From positions 1,054,001 through 1,118,000 of the forward strand of contig JBCAML010000020.1 of NCBI GenBank assembly GCA_038503075.1: a stretch of DNA of 64,000 nt, read 5' to 3'. Made by a program: the position numbers and the translations under genes. Positions 22,894 to 34,194 of the stretch are shown one piece after another (the stretch's first letter is position 1; each line of letters starts with the position of its first letter). Source of the DNA: Gyromitra esculenta. Lineage: Eukaryota; Ascomycota; Pezizomycetes; Pezizales; Discinaceae. The notes under the pieces were generated by a model that had not been told where the DNA came from, did no database searches, and saw only the letters and a program-made list of their open reading frames with translations.

Positions 22894-23276
22894 GATACAG
22901 GTGAGATAACCCTGATGAGGCGATGAGGGTTTGGAGAAAGCAACATATATCTTACTTGGGTTGGAGTAGTCAGTCGCGAAGAGTAATTTTAATTCTTATT
23001 AGCCGGACGATCGCACTGGGCCCTAGCTCTCTGCCGGGCAAAAAACGGAATTCGGGGCATCACCCTTGGGGGGCGAAAGCCGATTCAATCTCCACATCTA
23101 GTTAATTTTCAACATAATCAATTACCTATGATAGTCGTACGGAGATTATGTGTGATAACTTATAGTCATCACGCTTTCTTATACTTCTCTTTTCTTTTCG
23201 TAAATTAATTAATTCCTATAATAGAGGACCACCAAAAATATATAACAATGCATAGTGAATCGAATATTAAGTGATA
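22894..23276. other. Intergenic, 3' region of the phosphatase gene
   Basis: No gene is supported. A run of T/C-rich sequence near 23170-23205 is consistent with a transcript end. Confidence 0.4.
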
Positions 23277-24225
23277 CATATCTTCTGATCCATATTCAAT
23301 TATTTCACATTTACAAACTAGCCAACCGATAGGCAAATGGGATAGCCAATTTACAAATGGGGGCACTTTGTACCAAGGGGTGCGGGAAAGTGATGCGCAT
23401 TCCCTCAATTCTCAACAACCACACAGCTACATATAGCTAGTATGAACTTTTTTCGGATAGGGGGTTAGACTACATAGACTCTAAGCCTAGCAAGAAACCC
23501 AAAATAAATCTTGTTGTCATTTATCATCATGAAGATTTTTGGCGATCTCATTTTCTCTTTACTTAATATGTGCATTTTTCATGGAGTAAAATTAGATATT
23601 TTATCCTAGATGGTGGCTAACTAAGGCTATCAATCAAACATCCACTTATAATGGGGTATTTGAGTATTTTTTGGGCGTTGCTAACCCAAAATGGCATCAC
23701 TTTTCCGCGCTTCTTGGTACACTGGCTGGCCCACCTACAAAGTGAAACTAATAGTAGACCCGTATTCAAAATTCCACCACCACCACATACCCCATCCCAA
23801 GATCTTAGTAGACTATATTCATCTATCAATCCATCAGTATTTATAATACTGGTAATCATTACCATTCCTTTCATTATATATACATGTATTTAGAGTTGAT
23901 CGTATTCAATATATAATTATATATTGTGTGTACTAACAATGTGCCTTGCAGGAGTTCAGTGTCTTGACGGGGTCAGTCTATTGAATTCATGAAGTTATGA
24001 GAGGTGGGGTACTGATGCTCGTGGGTTGAAAAAAATTTCAAGCTCACTTGTACGTGTACTATAGCTAGCATTCGAATGTCTGGAATATCGGCCATCTACT
24101 AGCTTCATTTTGTAGATGGACTGGCCTGTGTACAATGTGGCCTCGCTTGTAAATCAGCTATTCCATTGCCTACCAACCGGCCACTTTGTAAATGGGAAAT
24201 AATTACATACGAGTCAGAACACATA
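23277..24225. mobile_element. Long-TIR element, TTTACAAA family, member 1 (about 0.95 kb)
   Basis: The left end (about 23277-23370) and the inverted right end (about 24115-24225) align over roughly 90 bp. They share a tip like TATNTNTTCTGA, then AATTATTTCMCATTTACAAA, then GGCAATGG/GGCAAATGGGATAGC. The ends contain several copies of TTTACAAA(N)TGG in both orientations. The interior shows no transposase; an 80-codon frame at 23651-23893 is unrecognised. Two further members occur at 24828-25433 and 40620-41253. I could not find a clear target duplication, so the exact borders are approximate. Confidence 0.65.
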
Positions 24226-25044
24226 CTAACATGATCGTCGTATGACAATCGGCTTACCACGGATAACATCGGCATGCGTTGAACTCCCCCATGCTGTTTT
24301 TACTTCTAGAGCGTGTTCGCCAGATACTAGAGGTGAATACCCGAGAAGTGTATAATTGATGCTAGCTCCATAACTCCCTAAACTAGAACCCTAATCCCGC
24401 TATCTCAATACCCCACATACAGGATGATTCTAATATTCGCTAAATCTGGGCCCAACTGTCTGTTGTGTGATACGTGACACGGCTTTGATTAAGCTTGTAT
24501 ATGTATATACGGCTTGCGGATAACTATATATTGTATCATAAGTGTAGTGGAACGAAATAAAAACTGATAGTCACATCAATTCGCAACCATAATGAGAAGC
24601 AAAGTGGGCGATAGGTGGCTGATACATAATACTACTATCATTAAATTAGGCCTTCGTTATATTCGTGCTCGTCAATGCTATTAAATTTTTACCAATATCA
24701 TCCTGGGAGTTAGGGTCACAGTACCTCACTCGCACGAATCACTGGAAATATTGCTGGGGTTTTGGGCCATTATCGAGTATTACTTGAGCTTAGGATACCA
24801 AGCGAGATACAAACAAAACAGGCAGTATATATGTTCCGTCCTATATGCCAAGATATGGGATTTGCAAAGCGCACATACCGTTTACCAATATTAGCAAATA
24901 GTATAACTTTTAATATGGATTGTTCCATAAGCAAATTTAAAGCTTGTACTGTATGTCAATTTTTTAATTTCTAAAAACTTGAAAACAGATCTTTACCAGC
25001 CAAAATAATTTTTGTAGGCTAGCAGGAAAAAATCCTCCATCTCT

Positions 25045-25140
25045 GAAACATCTCACCAGCGAAACATCCCACCCTCTATCACTGAAACATCTAGCGAAAC
25101 ACCCATCCAGTGAAACACCCTTCACTCTAGAAACATCTTT
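25045..25140. repeat. Degenerate GAAACATC minisatellite
   Basis: Five or six units of GAAACA(T/C)C occur at irregular spacings of about 15-25 bp, mixed with ACCAGCGAAAC-like phrases. The array lies in the middle of the 606-bp TIR element. Confidence 0.55.
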
Positions 25141-25197
25141 GCAACGAAGTATCATAAAAAAAATTCTGTTTTTACTTTTGAGTGTTTTTGTTGTTTG

Positions 25198-25232
25198 TTT
25201 TGATTTTGATTTTGATTTTGATTTTGATTTTT
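25198..25232. repeat. (GATTTT)n microsatellite
   Basis: Five consecutive units of the hexamer GATTTT, closely following the GAAACATC array inside TIR element member 2. Confidence 0.85.
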
Positions 25233-25589
25233 CAGATTATAAAAACCAGTTTTTTGTAGGTGGACTTTGAATATAGAACAACACTTTTAATATGGGTTGT
25301 ATCAAATACAAAGTTGTTCTGTTTGCAAATATTTGTATATGGTATATTCTACTTTGGAAGTAGAATGTATTATTTGGAAATGGTTTGAACGCTTTACAAA
25401 TCCCATATCTTGGCATATGGGACAGAACATATATGAGATTGACCAATAGAAAGCTCACAAAACCCGGGTCTTCCAAAGTCCGTCTGGCTATTAAAGATCT
25501 ATAGGGGCGGAGCCCTGAGTACTATTAGGGCGCAATATCAATAGTTTTAACAAACATTGTTGAAATACTGGGTGCGAGAGAGAACGATC

Positions 25590-25965
25590 GCTTACTTCCT
25601 TGCCTACTAGAGGAAGGCGTAGCCTTCCTCCCTCTATATACTACATATTCGGGTCCCCAAGGTACTCGTTCCTTTCCTTACTGAGCTTCCGCTGAGAGCC
25701 GCCGAGAGCGCCGGAGCCCATACATACCAGGAGGCATCTCCGACAAACATGTTCGAGCATTAGGCACGATAGTTGAATTACTTCTATTGCTTGTCTACTA
25801 GGGAAGGCACTACCTCCCCCCCCTCTATGTATCAGTTCTCCGTGCCCACAAGGTACCCGTACTTTCCCTATTCATGAGCTCCCGCCGAGACCTCCCACAG
25901 GCCTCCCACAGGCCTCCGGCCGTGCAGCGGAGCTCATATGTATTAGGAAGACATTTCCAGCAAAA
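25590..25965. repeat. Diverged tandem duplication of about 188 bp
   Basis: Two successive segments (about 25590-25775 and 25778-25965) share, in order, CTACTAG-GGAAGGC, CCTCCCTCTAT, CCC-AAGGTAC-CGT, TTTCC, GAGCT-CCGC and a GGAGC-CATA near the end. Differences are numerous, so the duplication is old. The second unit contains a smaller repeat, CCTCCCACAGG twice. Nature unknown; transposon-derived sequence is plausible. Confidence 0.55.
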
Positions 25966-25974
25966 TAGAATTTG

Positions 25975-26030
25975 AGAACCTCTACGCCTCGACCACATGA
26001 GCTACCTGGCTACAAAGTTTAAAAAGCTTT
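25975..26030 (-). other. tRNA-like fragment (compressed A/B boxes)
   Basis: On the minus strand, AGCCAGGTAGCTCATGTGGT is D-arm-like, and GAGGTTCTCAAATTC follows after only a few bases, as if the anticodon arm were deleted. Degenerate at best. Confidence 0.2.
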
Positions 26031-26395
26031 TCTATAATTACACGTATACAAATTAAATCGAAGAGGTTCTCCCCTAGTTGTCTAGTTGGCTTCTGAATAC
26101 ACTACTAGATATCGATAGATAGATTATCATTATAAGACGCCTAATATACATACATGTATGTACGCTTTTATCCTACCTTAGCTACATGTAGCTTATTATA
26201 CTTTTAAAGGCCATGATATTATGTTAGGGTTTTCAAGCCTAAGTCTTAGATTAAACTTCATCATCACCACAAAGTGGATATTTAGTGCACGTGGCCATAG
26301 TACTCAAATTTAAATCACGGCTATCCAAGATCTAGGGTGATGGTATAACCTATAATGCTACCACTTCCCATACATATACTATTCCCGATCAGCCA

Positions 26396-26541
26396 AATAC
26401 CAGGACGGTCCAAATACCAGAACACGGATTCTGGTAAGAAAACTTGCTTATATCCAGCAGGGTAACCAGATTTTGCCCAATGAGAAATACAGCCGACCCC
26501 CTAGCTATAGTGTTTAGACCGTCCTGGTATTTGGCTGATCG
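26396..26541. mobile_element. 146-bp MITE with 25-bp perfect TIRs
   Basis: The left end CGATCAGCCAAATACCAGG continues to a 25-bp arm that is perfectly matched in inverted form at the right. The outermost GATC could be either terminus or a 4-bp target duplication, so the superfamily is undecided. Inside the left arm, AAATACCAG is repeated. Non-coding. Confidence 0.75.
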
Positions 26542-27380
26542 AGAAAAGTATTTCTCATCTCTTAGCCAACGAGTCGTATGTAATTAAATAAGCTCACATT
26601 TTAGACTTATAGACTGCTGTTACGTGTGTCCTAATTATGACTACATACATACATACCAAAATTATCGAATCCCACGTATACTCTACAGTACATAAGTGAT
26701 ACTGCCATACTCCAACCCATACCATATGTACAGGGAAATACGACCTATAAGTGCCCCGAGATAGGCTTAATTTGGTACTGGATGGTCTACTCAGGAGCTT
26801 GCTCTTCGCATGAGCCACATATCCCTTCACGAAAAACCAATTATTTAGTCGCACTTCATACCATATTGGGCTTAGCTGGGGGGCACTTTCAAGTCGTATT
26901 TCCCAAGTACATACGGTACATAATCTAGTACGTTCTATCATAGTAATCCAGCATTAATGGATGCCTTCCCGTAAAATCTGGATTCAAGGCTAGAGTAGTT
27001 CAGACAAACGAGAGCCAGAATTTAAACCTGAACTTCAGATCTATTAACAACAGCAGTACCAAGTTTGACGACTACTGATAATATTTTTTCACAGGAAAAT
27101 CGTGAGAATTAGCAGATATCTCCCAATACACAAGGCTATACTACAGACGAGTGAAAAAAGTGACGAAACAAGGGTCAATATACACCAAAACAAGCCAACT
27201 TTAGCTCAATTTACTTCCCACTAAGAGTTGTGGCAACAAAAAACTGAGTAGTGGGACACATCTAATAGCTCTGGAATTTAGATCCATGAATTTTCTGTAC
27301 TCCCTCGAATTTTCTGTATTGAAATAGGAGCCTTTGACTTCATGAGGTTCAGTTATTTACCCAATTTTGGTGAGGAAAGG

Positions 27381-27799
27381 TCTCACGGTTCAGTCCCTCG
27401 TTAAGCCCTTCAGTATCCCTGAAGGTGAGCAGTGCTACTTAAGCGAGAAACTAACTCGTTTGAAGAGTGCAGTGTTTCTACAAGTTCTACTGGAGGTATA
27501 CTTCAAGGCGAAGTATTGACGATGGTTCACAGCGACAGTGAAGGTTCTGAGGTAGAACCGAGATTGTATTGCAATAGACACAGGAGAAGGTAAACGAGAA
27601 CGTTGCTTAAGGAAAGAAAGAAGAAGAGAAAACCACAGCGACCGAAATCCTTCACTTAAATACCCCGCTTTCCCGTAACACAAACAACACCCTAACAATA
27701 ACCGAGAAACAACCGAACAACAAAGCCATTATATCCCGACGACCCTTCGTTACTACCAACGACTTCACCTTAACCCATTACCCAGTTTCATCCGTGAAA
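27381..27799 (-). repeat. 3' LTR of the Ty3 element
   Basis: A 419-bp direct repeat of the 5' LTR. On the plus strand it starts TCTCACGG and ends CCGTGAAA. The half nearest the coding region is almost identical to the 5' LTR, while the outer half differs by many substitutions and small gaps. It is preceded on the plus strand by AAAGG. Confidence 0.9.
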
Positions 27800-27815
27800 G
27801 TAGCTCCCCCTCTCA
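27800..27815 (-). other. Polypurine tract of the Ty3 element
   Basis: Read on the minus strand, a purine-rich run GAGAGGGGGAGCTA lies directly before the 3' LTR. The deleted relative at 51948-51962 has GAGACGGGGGGCTA at the same place. This is the expected plus-strand primer site for reverse transcription and fixes the LTR border. Confidence 0.75.
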
Positions 27816-27903
27816 AGCGTGAGCTCTTGCGAACCTTAGGAATAATAGCAGCCGTCGTAGCGAGGAACGTATCAAGAGCTGAAGTATCTTGGAGGTCCTC
27901 GGC

Positions 27904-28314
27904 TTTCATGGATTAATCTCGGACAACGAGTCGTGGTTGGGTTGTTGGTTGTATTGTGATTGGAATGGTTGTACAATCTCTTTGTTGTTCGGTTATTGTT
28001 CGGTTATAGGTTTTGTTAAGGAAAGCGGGGTATTTAAGTGGTGGATTTCGATCGTTTTTGGTTCTTCTCTTTTTCTTTCCTTAAGCAACGTTCTCGTTTA
28101 CCTTCTGCTGAAATCATTGGAATACTATCTCGGTTCTACCTCAAGAACCCTCGCTGTCGCTGTCTACCTCTCCACACTTATCTCGCCTTGAGATAGACCC
28201 CTCGTAGAACCTGTAGAAACGTCGCGTACCTTGAACGTGTTGTTTACCTCGCTTAAGTAGCACTGCTTACTTTCAGGGATACTGAAAGGCTTAACGAGGG
28301 ACTCAACCGTGAGA
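27904..28314 (+). mobile_element. Solo LTR inserted in the 3' end of pol (opposite orientation)
   Basis: A 411-bp LTR of the same family, on the plus strand, starting TTTCATGG and ending CCGTGAGA. It is flanked by a perfect 5-bp target duplication TCGGC (27899-27903 and 28315-28319). In the related element at 51.5-54.8 kb the corresponding sequence is continuous, which confirms an insertion. It cuts the integrase/chromodomain frame just after WEPADL and replaces the original C-terminus with LTR-encoded residues. Its inner coding region must have been lost by LTR-LTR recombination. Confidence 0.9.
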
Positions 28315-29650
28315 TCGGCAGGTTCCCATGTAGGGTGGGCGTATCCAGTCCATTCCACAAGGTATTGAAGTTGTCCTCTATAATTGCGCTGGTCTAGAAT
28401 TTTCTCGATATAATATTCCTCTTGATCATTGACAACGACTGGCGCCGGTGGGGGAATAATTTGTCCCGGGAGAGCGTTATTAGGGGCCGGTTTGAGGAGA
28501 GAAACATGAAATACCGGGTGGTATTTGACCGACAAGGGGAGGTCTATCTCATAAGCGAAAGGGGAAACAATTCTCTTTACCGCGTAAGGACCCATCCATT
28601 TCCAGTCTAGTTTCCTAGCGTTACGAGTAGTCCTGATGTTCTTCATTGATACGAAGACTTGGTCATGGATTTGGTACGCCGGGGCTGGAGTTCTGTGCTT
28701 ATTAGTGGCGGTCTCCTGAATATCTTGAGCGGTTCTAATCTGTGTCCAAAGGTAATCGTATAGCTCCTGCATCCTACTGGCAAAGGTAGCGGCGTCTTGA
28801 CTCTGAGGGGTGTTTACTAGGGGGACGAGAGAAGTATCGAATCGAGGATGATAGCCGTAGTTAGCTAAGAAGGGGGATACTTTCGTACTCGCCGATTCTT
28901 GGTTATTGGCAGAGAATTCCGCCATGGGTAGCCATCTACTCCAGTCTTCCTGTTGGTAGGATACATATGATCGAAGGTACTGTTCCATTACTGCATTCAG
29001 TCTCTCTGTTTGCCCGTCTGTTTCTGGGTGGAAAGCAGTGGACATCCGGGCTTGTATTCCTAGACGTTGGCATAACTCTTTCCAAAAATGGGCAGTGAAT
29101 TGAGTGCCTCGGTCAGAAGTAATGTGAGTAGGTAAGCCGTGTAACTTCCAGACATGTTGTAGGTAAAGGTCAGCGACGTCTCTGGAATTGACGGTGGTAT
29201 TACATGGAATAAGGTGTCGCATTTTCGATAGTCGGTCCACAACTACCATGATCGCATCATAGCCATTGGATTCGGGAAGTCCTGTGACAAAGTCCATCGA
29301 GATCTCTTGCCAGGGTCGTTGGGGAATGGGTAAAGGACGGAGAACACCTGGGGTACGATAGGTGGTAGGTTTGGCTTTCTGGCAGGTGTGGCAGTTTCGC
29401 ACATATCGACTAACCGATTCCCGCATTTTAGGCCAGTAAAAGCTTCTTGCCATAATTTCAAAGGTCTTATCTCTTCCTGGATGGCCTGCTTTGGAGTATC
29501 ATGGTGCCTCCGGATAAGTTCCAATCGAAGAGGATCGAGTCGGGGACATAGAGGCATTCTCGATAATATAGGAGACCGTTGTTCTCGCTGCATTCGCTAG
29601 GGTAATCTCCTTTGAGCGTTGTTCCTTATTTTGAGCGCCGTGAGTATCTT
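28315..29650 (-). pseudogene. Integrase plus chromodomain (broken pol segment)
   Basis: The minus-strand frame from about 29453 down encodes the integrase core. It has [10 protein letters not shown] with the first catalytic Asp, TSDRGTQF with the second, and [10 protein letters not shown] with the Glu, then a GPYAVK-type barrel region and a chromodomain (YYIEKILDQRNYRGQLQYLV…WTGYAHPTWEP). The upstream zinc-binding portion (LELIRRHHDT, then the Cys pair) is in another frame at 29593-29460, so there is at least one frameshift near 29450. The C-terminus beyond the chromodomain is displaced by the solo LTR. Integrase would join cDNA ends to host DNA; this copy is not expected to be functional on its own. 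Confidence 0.9.
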
Positions 29651-29790
29651 CTCAATTTATCGATCTATATCCTTCTTGGAAGAGTTTTAAAAGGGGGCGT
29701 CCAGTCCAGCGGCTTCATTTGGTAAAGAAGCGGATAACAAACTTAGCAGCATCAATGTTCTTTCTTTAACACCACTTAGGCTTTGGTGTC

Positions 29791-31690
29791 TCAATCTTTC
29801 ATCCCCTTTGGGAAGATCTCCCGATCTTGGTCAACGACGGGTTTTCCTCCCTGAGTACCTGGACGATAGGTGATTACAAAATCGAAGCTGGACAAATACT
29901 CAGCCCATCTTGCTTGGCGTCTGTTCAATTGCTTGGTACTCATAAAGTACTCGAGGTTTTTGTGGTTGCTAATCACATCGATCGGGTGCTTTGATCCTTC
30001 AAGTTCGGGGCGCTATTCTTCGAAAACACGGATGATGGCCAGTAATTCCTTATCGTAAATCTTGTAATTGCATTCCGCAGGGGAATGTTTCTTCGAGAAG
30101 AAGGCCACTGGGTGCAAGATACCGTTATCATCGTACTGGGATAGGACTCCTCCTGACACAAAGTCTGAGGCATCTGTTTCTACAATGATCTTCTTGTCGG
30201 GATGGAAGTGAATTAGGATTGGGGCAGTAGTAAAGGCATATTTGAGGTTTTCGAAGGCTATTTCAGCTTCGACGGACCATTCAAAAGTGATGCCTTTCTT
30301 AGTGAGGGCGGTGAGCGGTGCAGCGAGTTTAGAAAACCCTAGAATAAAGCGATGGTAAAAGTTGGCGAAGCCTAAGAAAGCTTGGACATCTTTTACGCTT
30401 TTCGGTGTTTCCCATTCCCGGACGGCCTTGAGTTTTTCCTCATCCATCTTGATGCCGTCAGGGGTAAGGATGAGACTGAGGTATTTGGTAGTTTGTACCT
30501 CGAATTCGCACTTCTCAGGTTTCAAAGAAATATCATTATCCCCGAGTCGGAGAACCTTGCGAACATGGACCTGGTGTTCTGCGAAGGTATTGCTATAAAT
30601 GAGGATGTCATCGAGATAGGCGGTGCAGAAAATATCTAGATATTCTCTCAGGCAGTCGTTAAAACGTTGAAAGGTGCGGGTGCATTAGTTTGGCGAATGG
30701 CATTACTTGATATTCATAGAGTCCATAGCGAGTTCGGAAGGCCGTTTCCATTCCTCCTTCGGCGATTCGGATCGATGATAGCGCCTCGCGGAGATCGAGT
30801 TTGTATACCATTGAGCTTTCGTAATCGATCGGTTTTCGGAGGAGAGGTATAGCGATCTTTGACGGTAATGGCATTTAGACCTCTATAATCCACACATAGT
30901 CGGAGGGAGCCATCTGCTTTCTTTACGAAGAGTACAGGCCGGCGGGAGATGAGTGGCGCGGATAAAGCCTTTCTCTAGGTTGTCCTCGATATACTTTTTG
31001 AGAACGATAAGTTCCTCCCTTGACATCCCGTAGAGTGGTCCGAACGGTGCATCCTTCCCTTCCATCAGTTGTATTTTATGATCATAGGGGCGGCGTGGGG
31101 GCAGTCCTTGTGCTTTCGCTTTATCGAACATGTCCAGGAATTCGTGGTACTCGGTTGGGATCCTTGATTTCCATTCTTCCTTGGTTGTTTTTTTGTCTAT
31201 GAGTTTGTTTATTTCATAGAGCGACATGGCGTAGGCTTGGTGGTTGCGTTTCCTAGTAAGGGTTCTAAAACTAGCAGCGCCGATAAATGACATGTTTAGT
31301 CTGGGAGGAGCAGGGATCGATGGGGAGGTAACGATGGGGGAGTGAGGGGCACAGTGAGTAGTGCAGAGTTTAGAATTAAACTCAATGCGTTTGTTGGCGA
31401 AGTGGAGTTGCACATCATGGTGTTTCATCCATGGTATGCCCAAGACTAGAGGGTAGTGGCCTAGTTGGGTCACAAAACAGGGGGCTTGTTCTCGGTGATT
31501 TTGAATGGACAAATTGAGGTTGGCGATGTGGGTAATGTCTCCTGATGCGACAGGGCGACCATCGATGACCTCAAGTTGGCGGGAGGTTTTTAAAGGGGTA
31601 AGAGGTAAGGAATGGTGACTCGCGAATTTCTGATCAATGAATGCAAATCCGGAGGCTCCGGTGTCTAGTAAAGCGTGGGTTTTTATAATT
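29791..31690 (-). pseudogene. Protease, reverse transcriptase and RNase H (broken pol segment)
   Basis: The minus strand shows, in order: an aspartic protease active site LLDTGASG near 31650-31680; the protease C-terminal part with PLVLGIPWM; the reverse transcriptase start (EYHEFLDMF…PPRRPYDHKIQL); a fingers/palm piece with VYKLDLREA at 30874-30659 (family consensus has DLR followed by a turn); YLDDILIYS at about 30600-30630; then [20 protein letters not shown], the connection, and RNase H with [19 protein letters not shown] and, in a further frame, [16 protein letters not shown]. At least four frame changes separate these blocks. Decayed but readable. Confidence 0.88.
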
Positions 31691-31984
31691 TTATTCTTTA
31701 TGGGAGATATTGCGCGATATTACAAAATGTTAAATCCAAATTGATCATCGCTTAAAGAAACCGAAAACCCAGAAATCGAAAATGCAGATAAAGGTACGAA
31801 ATTTGGAACCAAGGTAGGGTCACTGATCGACCTTGGTTGTACAAGTTTAAAGGCCCGTTGGCTGAGTCTGCTGATTCTAACGCAAAGAATTGAGGTGGAA
31901 GAGGTGGTGGCGGCAAAGAGGAAGCGGGGGTGTACGCGGGGCGGGGGTGCGGTGAGGGCTCCTCATAGTAGGTTTTTGGGAGCG

Positions 31985-33282
31985 GAGGGGCAATTGGCGT
32001 AGGAGTGGTCGGGCGGCGCAAAACATGCATTTTCAGGTGGAACGGCGCGCTGTTCTCTTCCTCCGACAGCTTTCTTCTCCCGTTAACCATCGTGTACCGT
32101 TGGTCCCGAGGTGGGCGAGAGTTATTCTTTAGTGCGGCGACCGAAAGATAGATCCATAGGGGCCAGTCCTCACCAGGGTGAAAGAGGAGGTGGGGGTGAA
32201 GGCGGCGGGAGTCTTCAAGCGGCGCATACCATCGCGACGTTTCACCGTTTTTCGGCGCTACGGGCTCGGATACGATTATCCAACCGAGTAAGGGTGAGAA
32301 TCATTTCCTGGAGTGTGGCCGGGGCGATGGGTGCAAACACCATTGCTTCGCGAGTTCTTCGACATCTTGCTCAGGGCGTCCATCTTGGAGTTCGTCGAAG
32401 TTTAATTGGCGTGATCGCTTTGAAAGTCGGTAGATAAGCGAAGTCGCGTTCCTTGACGGAGCTGGTGGAGTTCGTCGAGCGGTACCGGTCGGGTCTGGAT
32501 CTCGAAAGCGGTTTCAGGCGGTGATAAGTTGTTCTGCGCTGGTCCAGGTGGTAAGGCCTGAGGGGAGGACGGTGTGCCGAACTTGTTCCAACGCTGCTCC
32601 TTCTAGACGATTGATAGTATAGAGGATCATCGTGGTCTCGTTGGCAAAGCGGTCCCGGTTGACAGTGAGTTTGGAGCATAGTTGTAGGATAAAGCCAGGG
32701 AGTTTGGTCCGAGATCCATCAAATTTCTCGGGGTCTGGCATCCGTTCTGAGCGGTGGGAGTTTGTTGGTGGCGGTGGGGTGGCACTTAGATTGGGTGGAG
32801 CGGGGGGTGCTTGGATGGTGGCTCGGGCTTCGTTTCGTTCCTGCCGTAACCGGGCGATTAGATTAGCGGTTTCCGTGACCCGTTGGTCTTGTTCAGCGGC
32901 GTGGCGGAGGGCATTGTCGGTCTGAATTTGGGCTGTGCCGAGTTTTACCTCAGCTTCCCTTTCATTCTCTTGGAGGACGTCGATCTGGTCTTCTAGGGCT
33001 TGGTAAAGATCTCTGAGGTGATTGTATAGGCTCGGCGTCTTCTCTCAAGGCAGGGCAGGCCTCAGTGGGGAAGCGTGGGGTGGCTACGGCGGCTCTTCCG
33101 GTGGAAGGGCCAGCGGGAGCGGGTGAGCTCATGATGTGGGTGTCGGGCGGGGAAGGAGTTACGCGTAGATCTCTGGTACAGCCACTCGGGAATGACTTGG
33201 CCAAGGTTTGTGGTTTTCGCGGTGTTAAACGAGGGAAAATGCTTAAGATGGATTGGCGAATCAGGAGATGATTTAAATGCAA
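31985..33282 (-). pseudogene. gag region (broken)
   Basis: Minus-strand frames at 33282-32962, 32741-32514 and 32679-32371 include MPDPEKFDGSRTKLPGFILQ, FANETTMILYTINRLEGAAL and DELHQLRQGTR-like phrases. These match the Retrotrans_gag capsid layout of Ty3 elements. Near 32030-31985 a degenerate zinc knuckle can be seen (a Cys, then DHSYANCP), with one Cys apparently lost and the frame shifted. Gag would form the particle that packages element RNA. Confidence 0.8.
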
Positions 33283-33328
33283 AGGGTTGTTTTACGCAGT
33301 AGAAGGTGTAGATGGTGGAGCAACGTAA

Positions 33329-33733
33329 TCTCGCGGTTCAGTCATCGTTAAGCGCTTTCGGTATCACGAAGGTGAGCGGTCTTCTTAGCGAAAACAGCTC
33401 GTTTGAAGAGTGCGGTGTTTCTACAAGTTATGCTGGAGGTATCTTGGCGAAGTATTGACGATGGTCACGCGACTGAAGCTTCGGCGCAGAACCGAGATTG
33501 TATTGCAATAGACACAGGGAGAAGGTAAACGAGAACGTTGCTTAAGGAAAGAAGAGAAAAGAGAAACAAGAACGACTGAAATCCTTCACTTAAATACCCC
33601 GCTTTCCTGTAACACAAACAACACCCTAACAATAACCGAGAAACAACCGAACAACAAAGCCATTATATCCCGACGACCCTTCGTTACTACCAACGACTTC
33701 ACCTTAACCCATTACCCAGTTTCATCCGTGAAA
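33329..33733 (-). repeat. 5' LTR of the Ty3 element
   Basis: A 405-bp LTR; on the plus strand it starts TCTCGCGG and ends CCGTGAAA, followed by the target duplication AAAGG. On the minus strand the internal region begins TTACGTTG, also found after the 5' LTR of the second element as TTACGTCG. This is the likely primer-binding region, though I cannot match it to a tRNA. Confidence 0.9.
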
Positions 33734-33744
33734 AAAGGTATGAT

Positions 33745-34194
33745 TTTCATGGATTGACTTAGGGAATGAATCATGGTCTGGTTGCTGGTTATATCGTTGT
33801 TTGGATGGTTGTATAATTTCTTTGTTGTTCGGTTATATTTTGGTTATTGGAATAATGTCTTTGTGTTTCGGTTGTTGTTGGGTTGTTGTTGGTGTTACAG
33901 GAAAAGTGGGGTATTTAAGTGAAGGATTTTGGTCGTTCTTGTTTCTCTTTCTCTTCTTTCCTTAAGCAACGTTCTCGTTTACCTTCTGCTGTAATCATCG
34001 GAATAACTATCTCGGTTCTACCTCAGAACCCTCACTGTCGCTGTCCACTCCGCTGCATTTATCTCGCCTTGAGATAAATCCCTTGTAGAACTTGTAGAAA
34101 CGCCGCACTCTTCAAACGCATTGATACTTCGTCTAAGTAGCACTGCTCACCTTCAGGGATACTGAAGGGCTTAATGAAGGACCCAACTGTGAGA
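33745..34194 (+). mobile_element. Solo LTR next to the 5' LTR (opposite orientation)
   Basis: A 450-bp plus-strand LTR (TTTCATGG…CTGTGAGA) flanked by a perfect 5-bp target duplication ATGAT (33740-33744 and 34195-34199). It lies only 6 bp from the end of the full-length element's target duplication. Together with the 5' LTR it forms a long inverted pair of related LTRs that could fold back. It is longer than the other solo copy because of extra sequence near 33830-33890. Confidence 0.9.

Larger units (their letters stand above)
24828..25433. mobile_element. Long-TIR element, TTTACAAA family, member 2 (606 bp)
   Basis: The left end TATATGTTCCGTCCTATATG and the inverted right end (TATATGTTCTGTCCCATATG) continue into CCAAGATATGGGATTTG(C/T)AAAGCG with only scattered differences. 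Inner similarity then extends to a shared TTTTAATATGG. The tip TATATGTTCYG is shared with member 3. The interior carries a degenerate array of GAAACATC units (25060-25140) and a GATTTT microsatellite. No coding capacity is evident. Confidence 0.7.
27381..33733 (-). mobile_element. Ty3-type chromovirus retrotransposon, full length but frame-broken
   Basis: A complete LTR retrotransposon on the minus strand, bounded by LTRs at 33329-33733 (5') and 27381-27799 (3') and flanked by a perfect 5-bp target duplication AAAGG (27376-27380 and 33734-33738). In its own orientation it carries gag, then a protease (LLDTGASG), reverse transcriptase (YLDDILIY), RNase H, integrase and a C-terminal chromodomain, the Ty3 chromovirus order. 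Frames are interrupted at several places, and a solo LTR sits in the 3' end of pol, so this copy cannot encode an intact polyprotein. Chromodomains in this group are known to guide integration towards modified chromatin. The LTR ends read TTTCA…TGAGA rather than TG…CA. Confidence 0.93.

Noticed and set aside
27889..28191. 100-codon plus-strand frame
   Set aside because: It lies within the solo LTR and has no relation to a known protein.
28164..28314. C-terminal extension of the integrase frame
   Set aside because: These residues are encoded by the inserted solo LTR, not by the original element.
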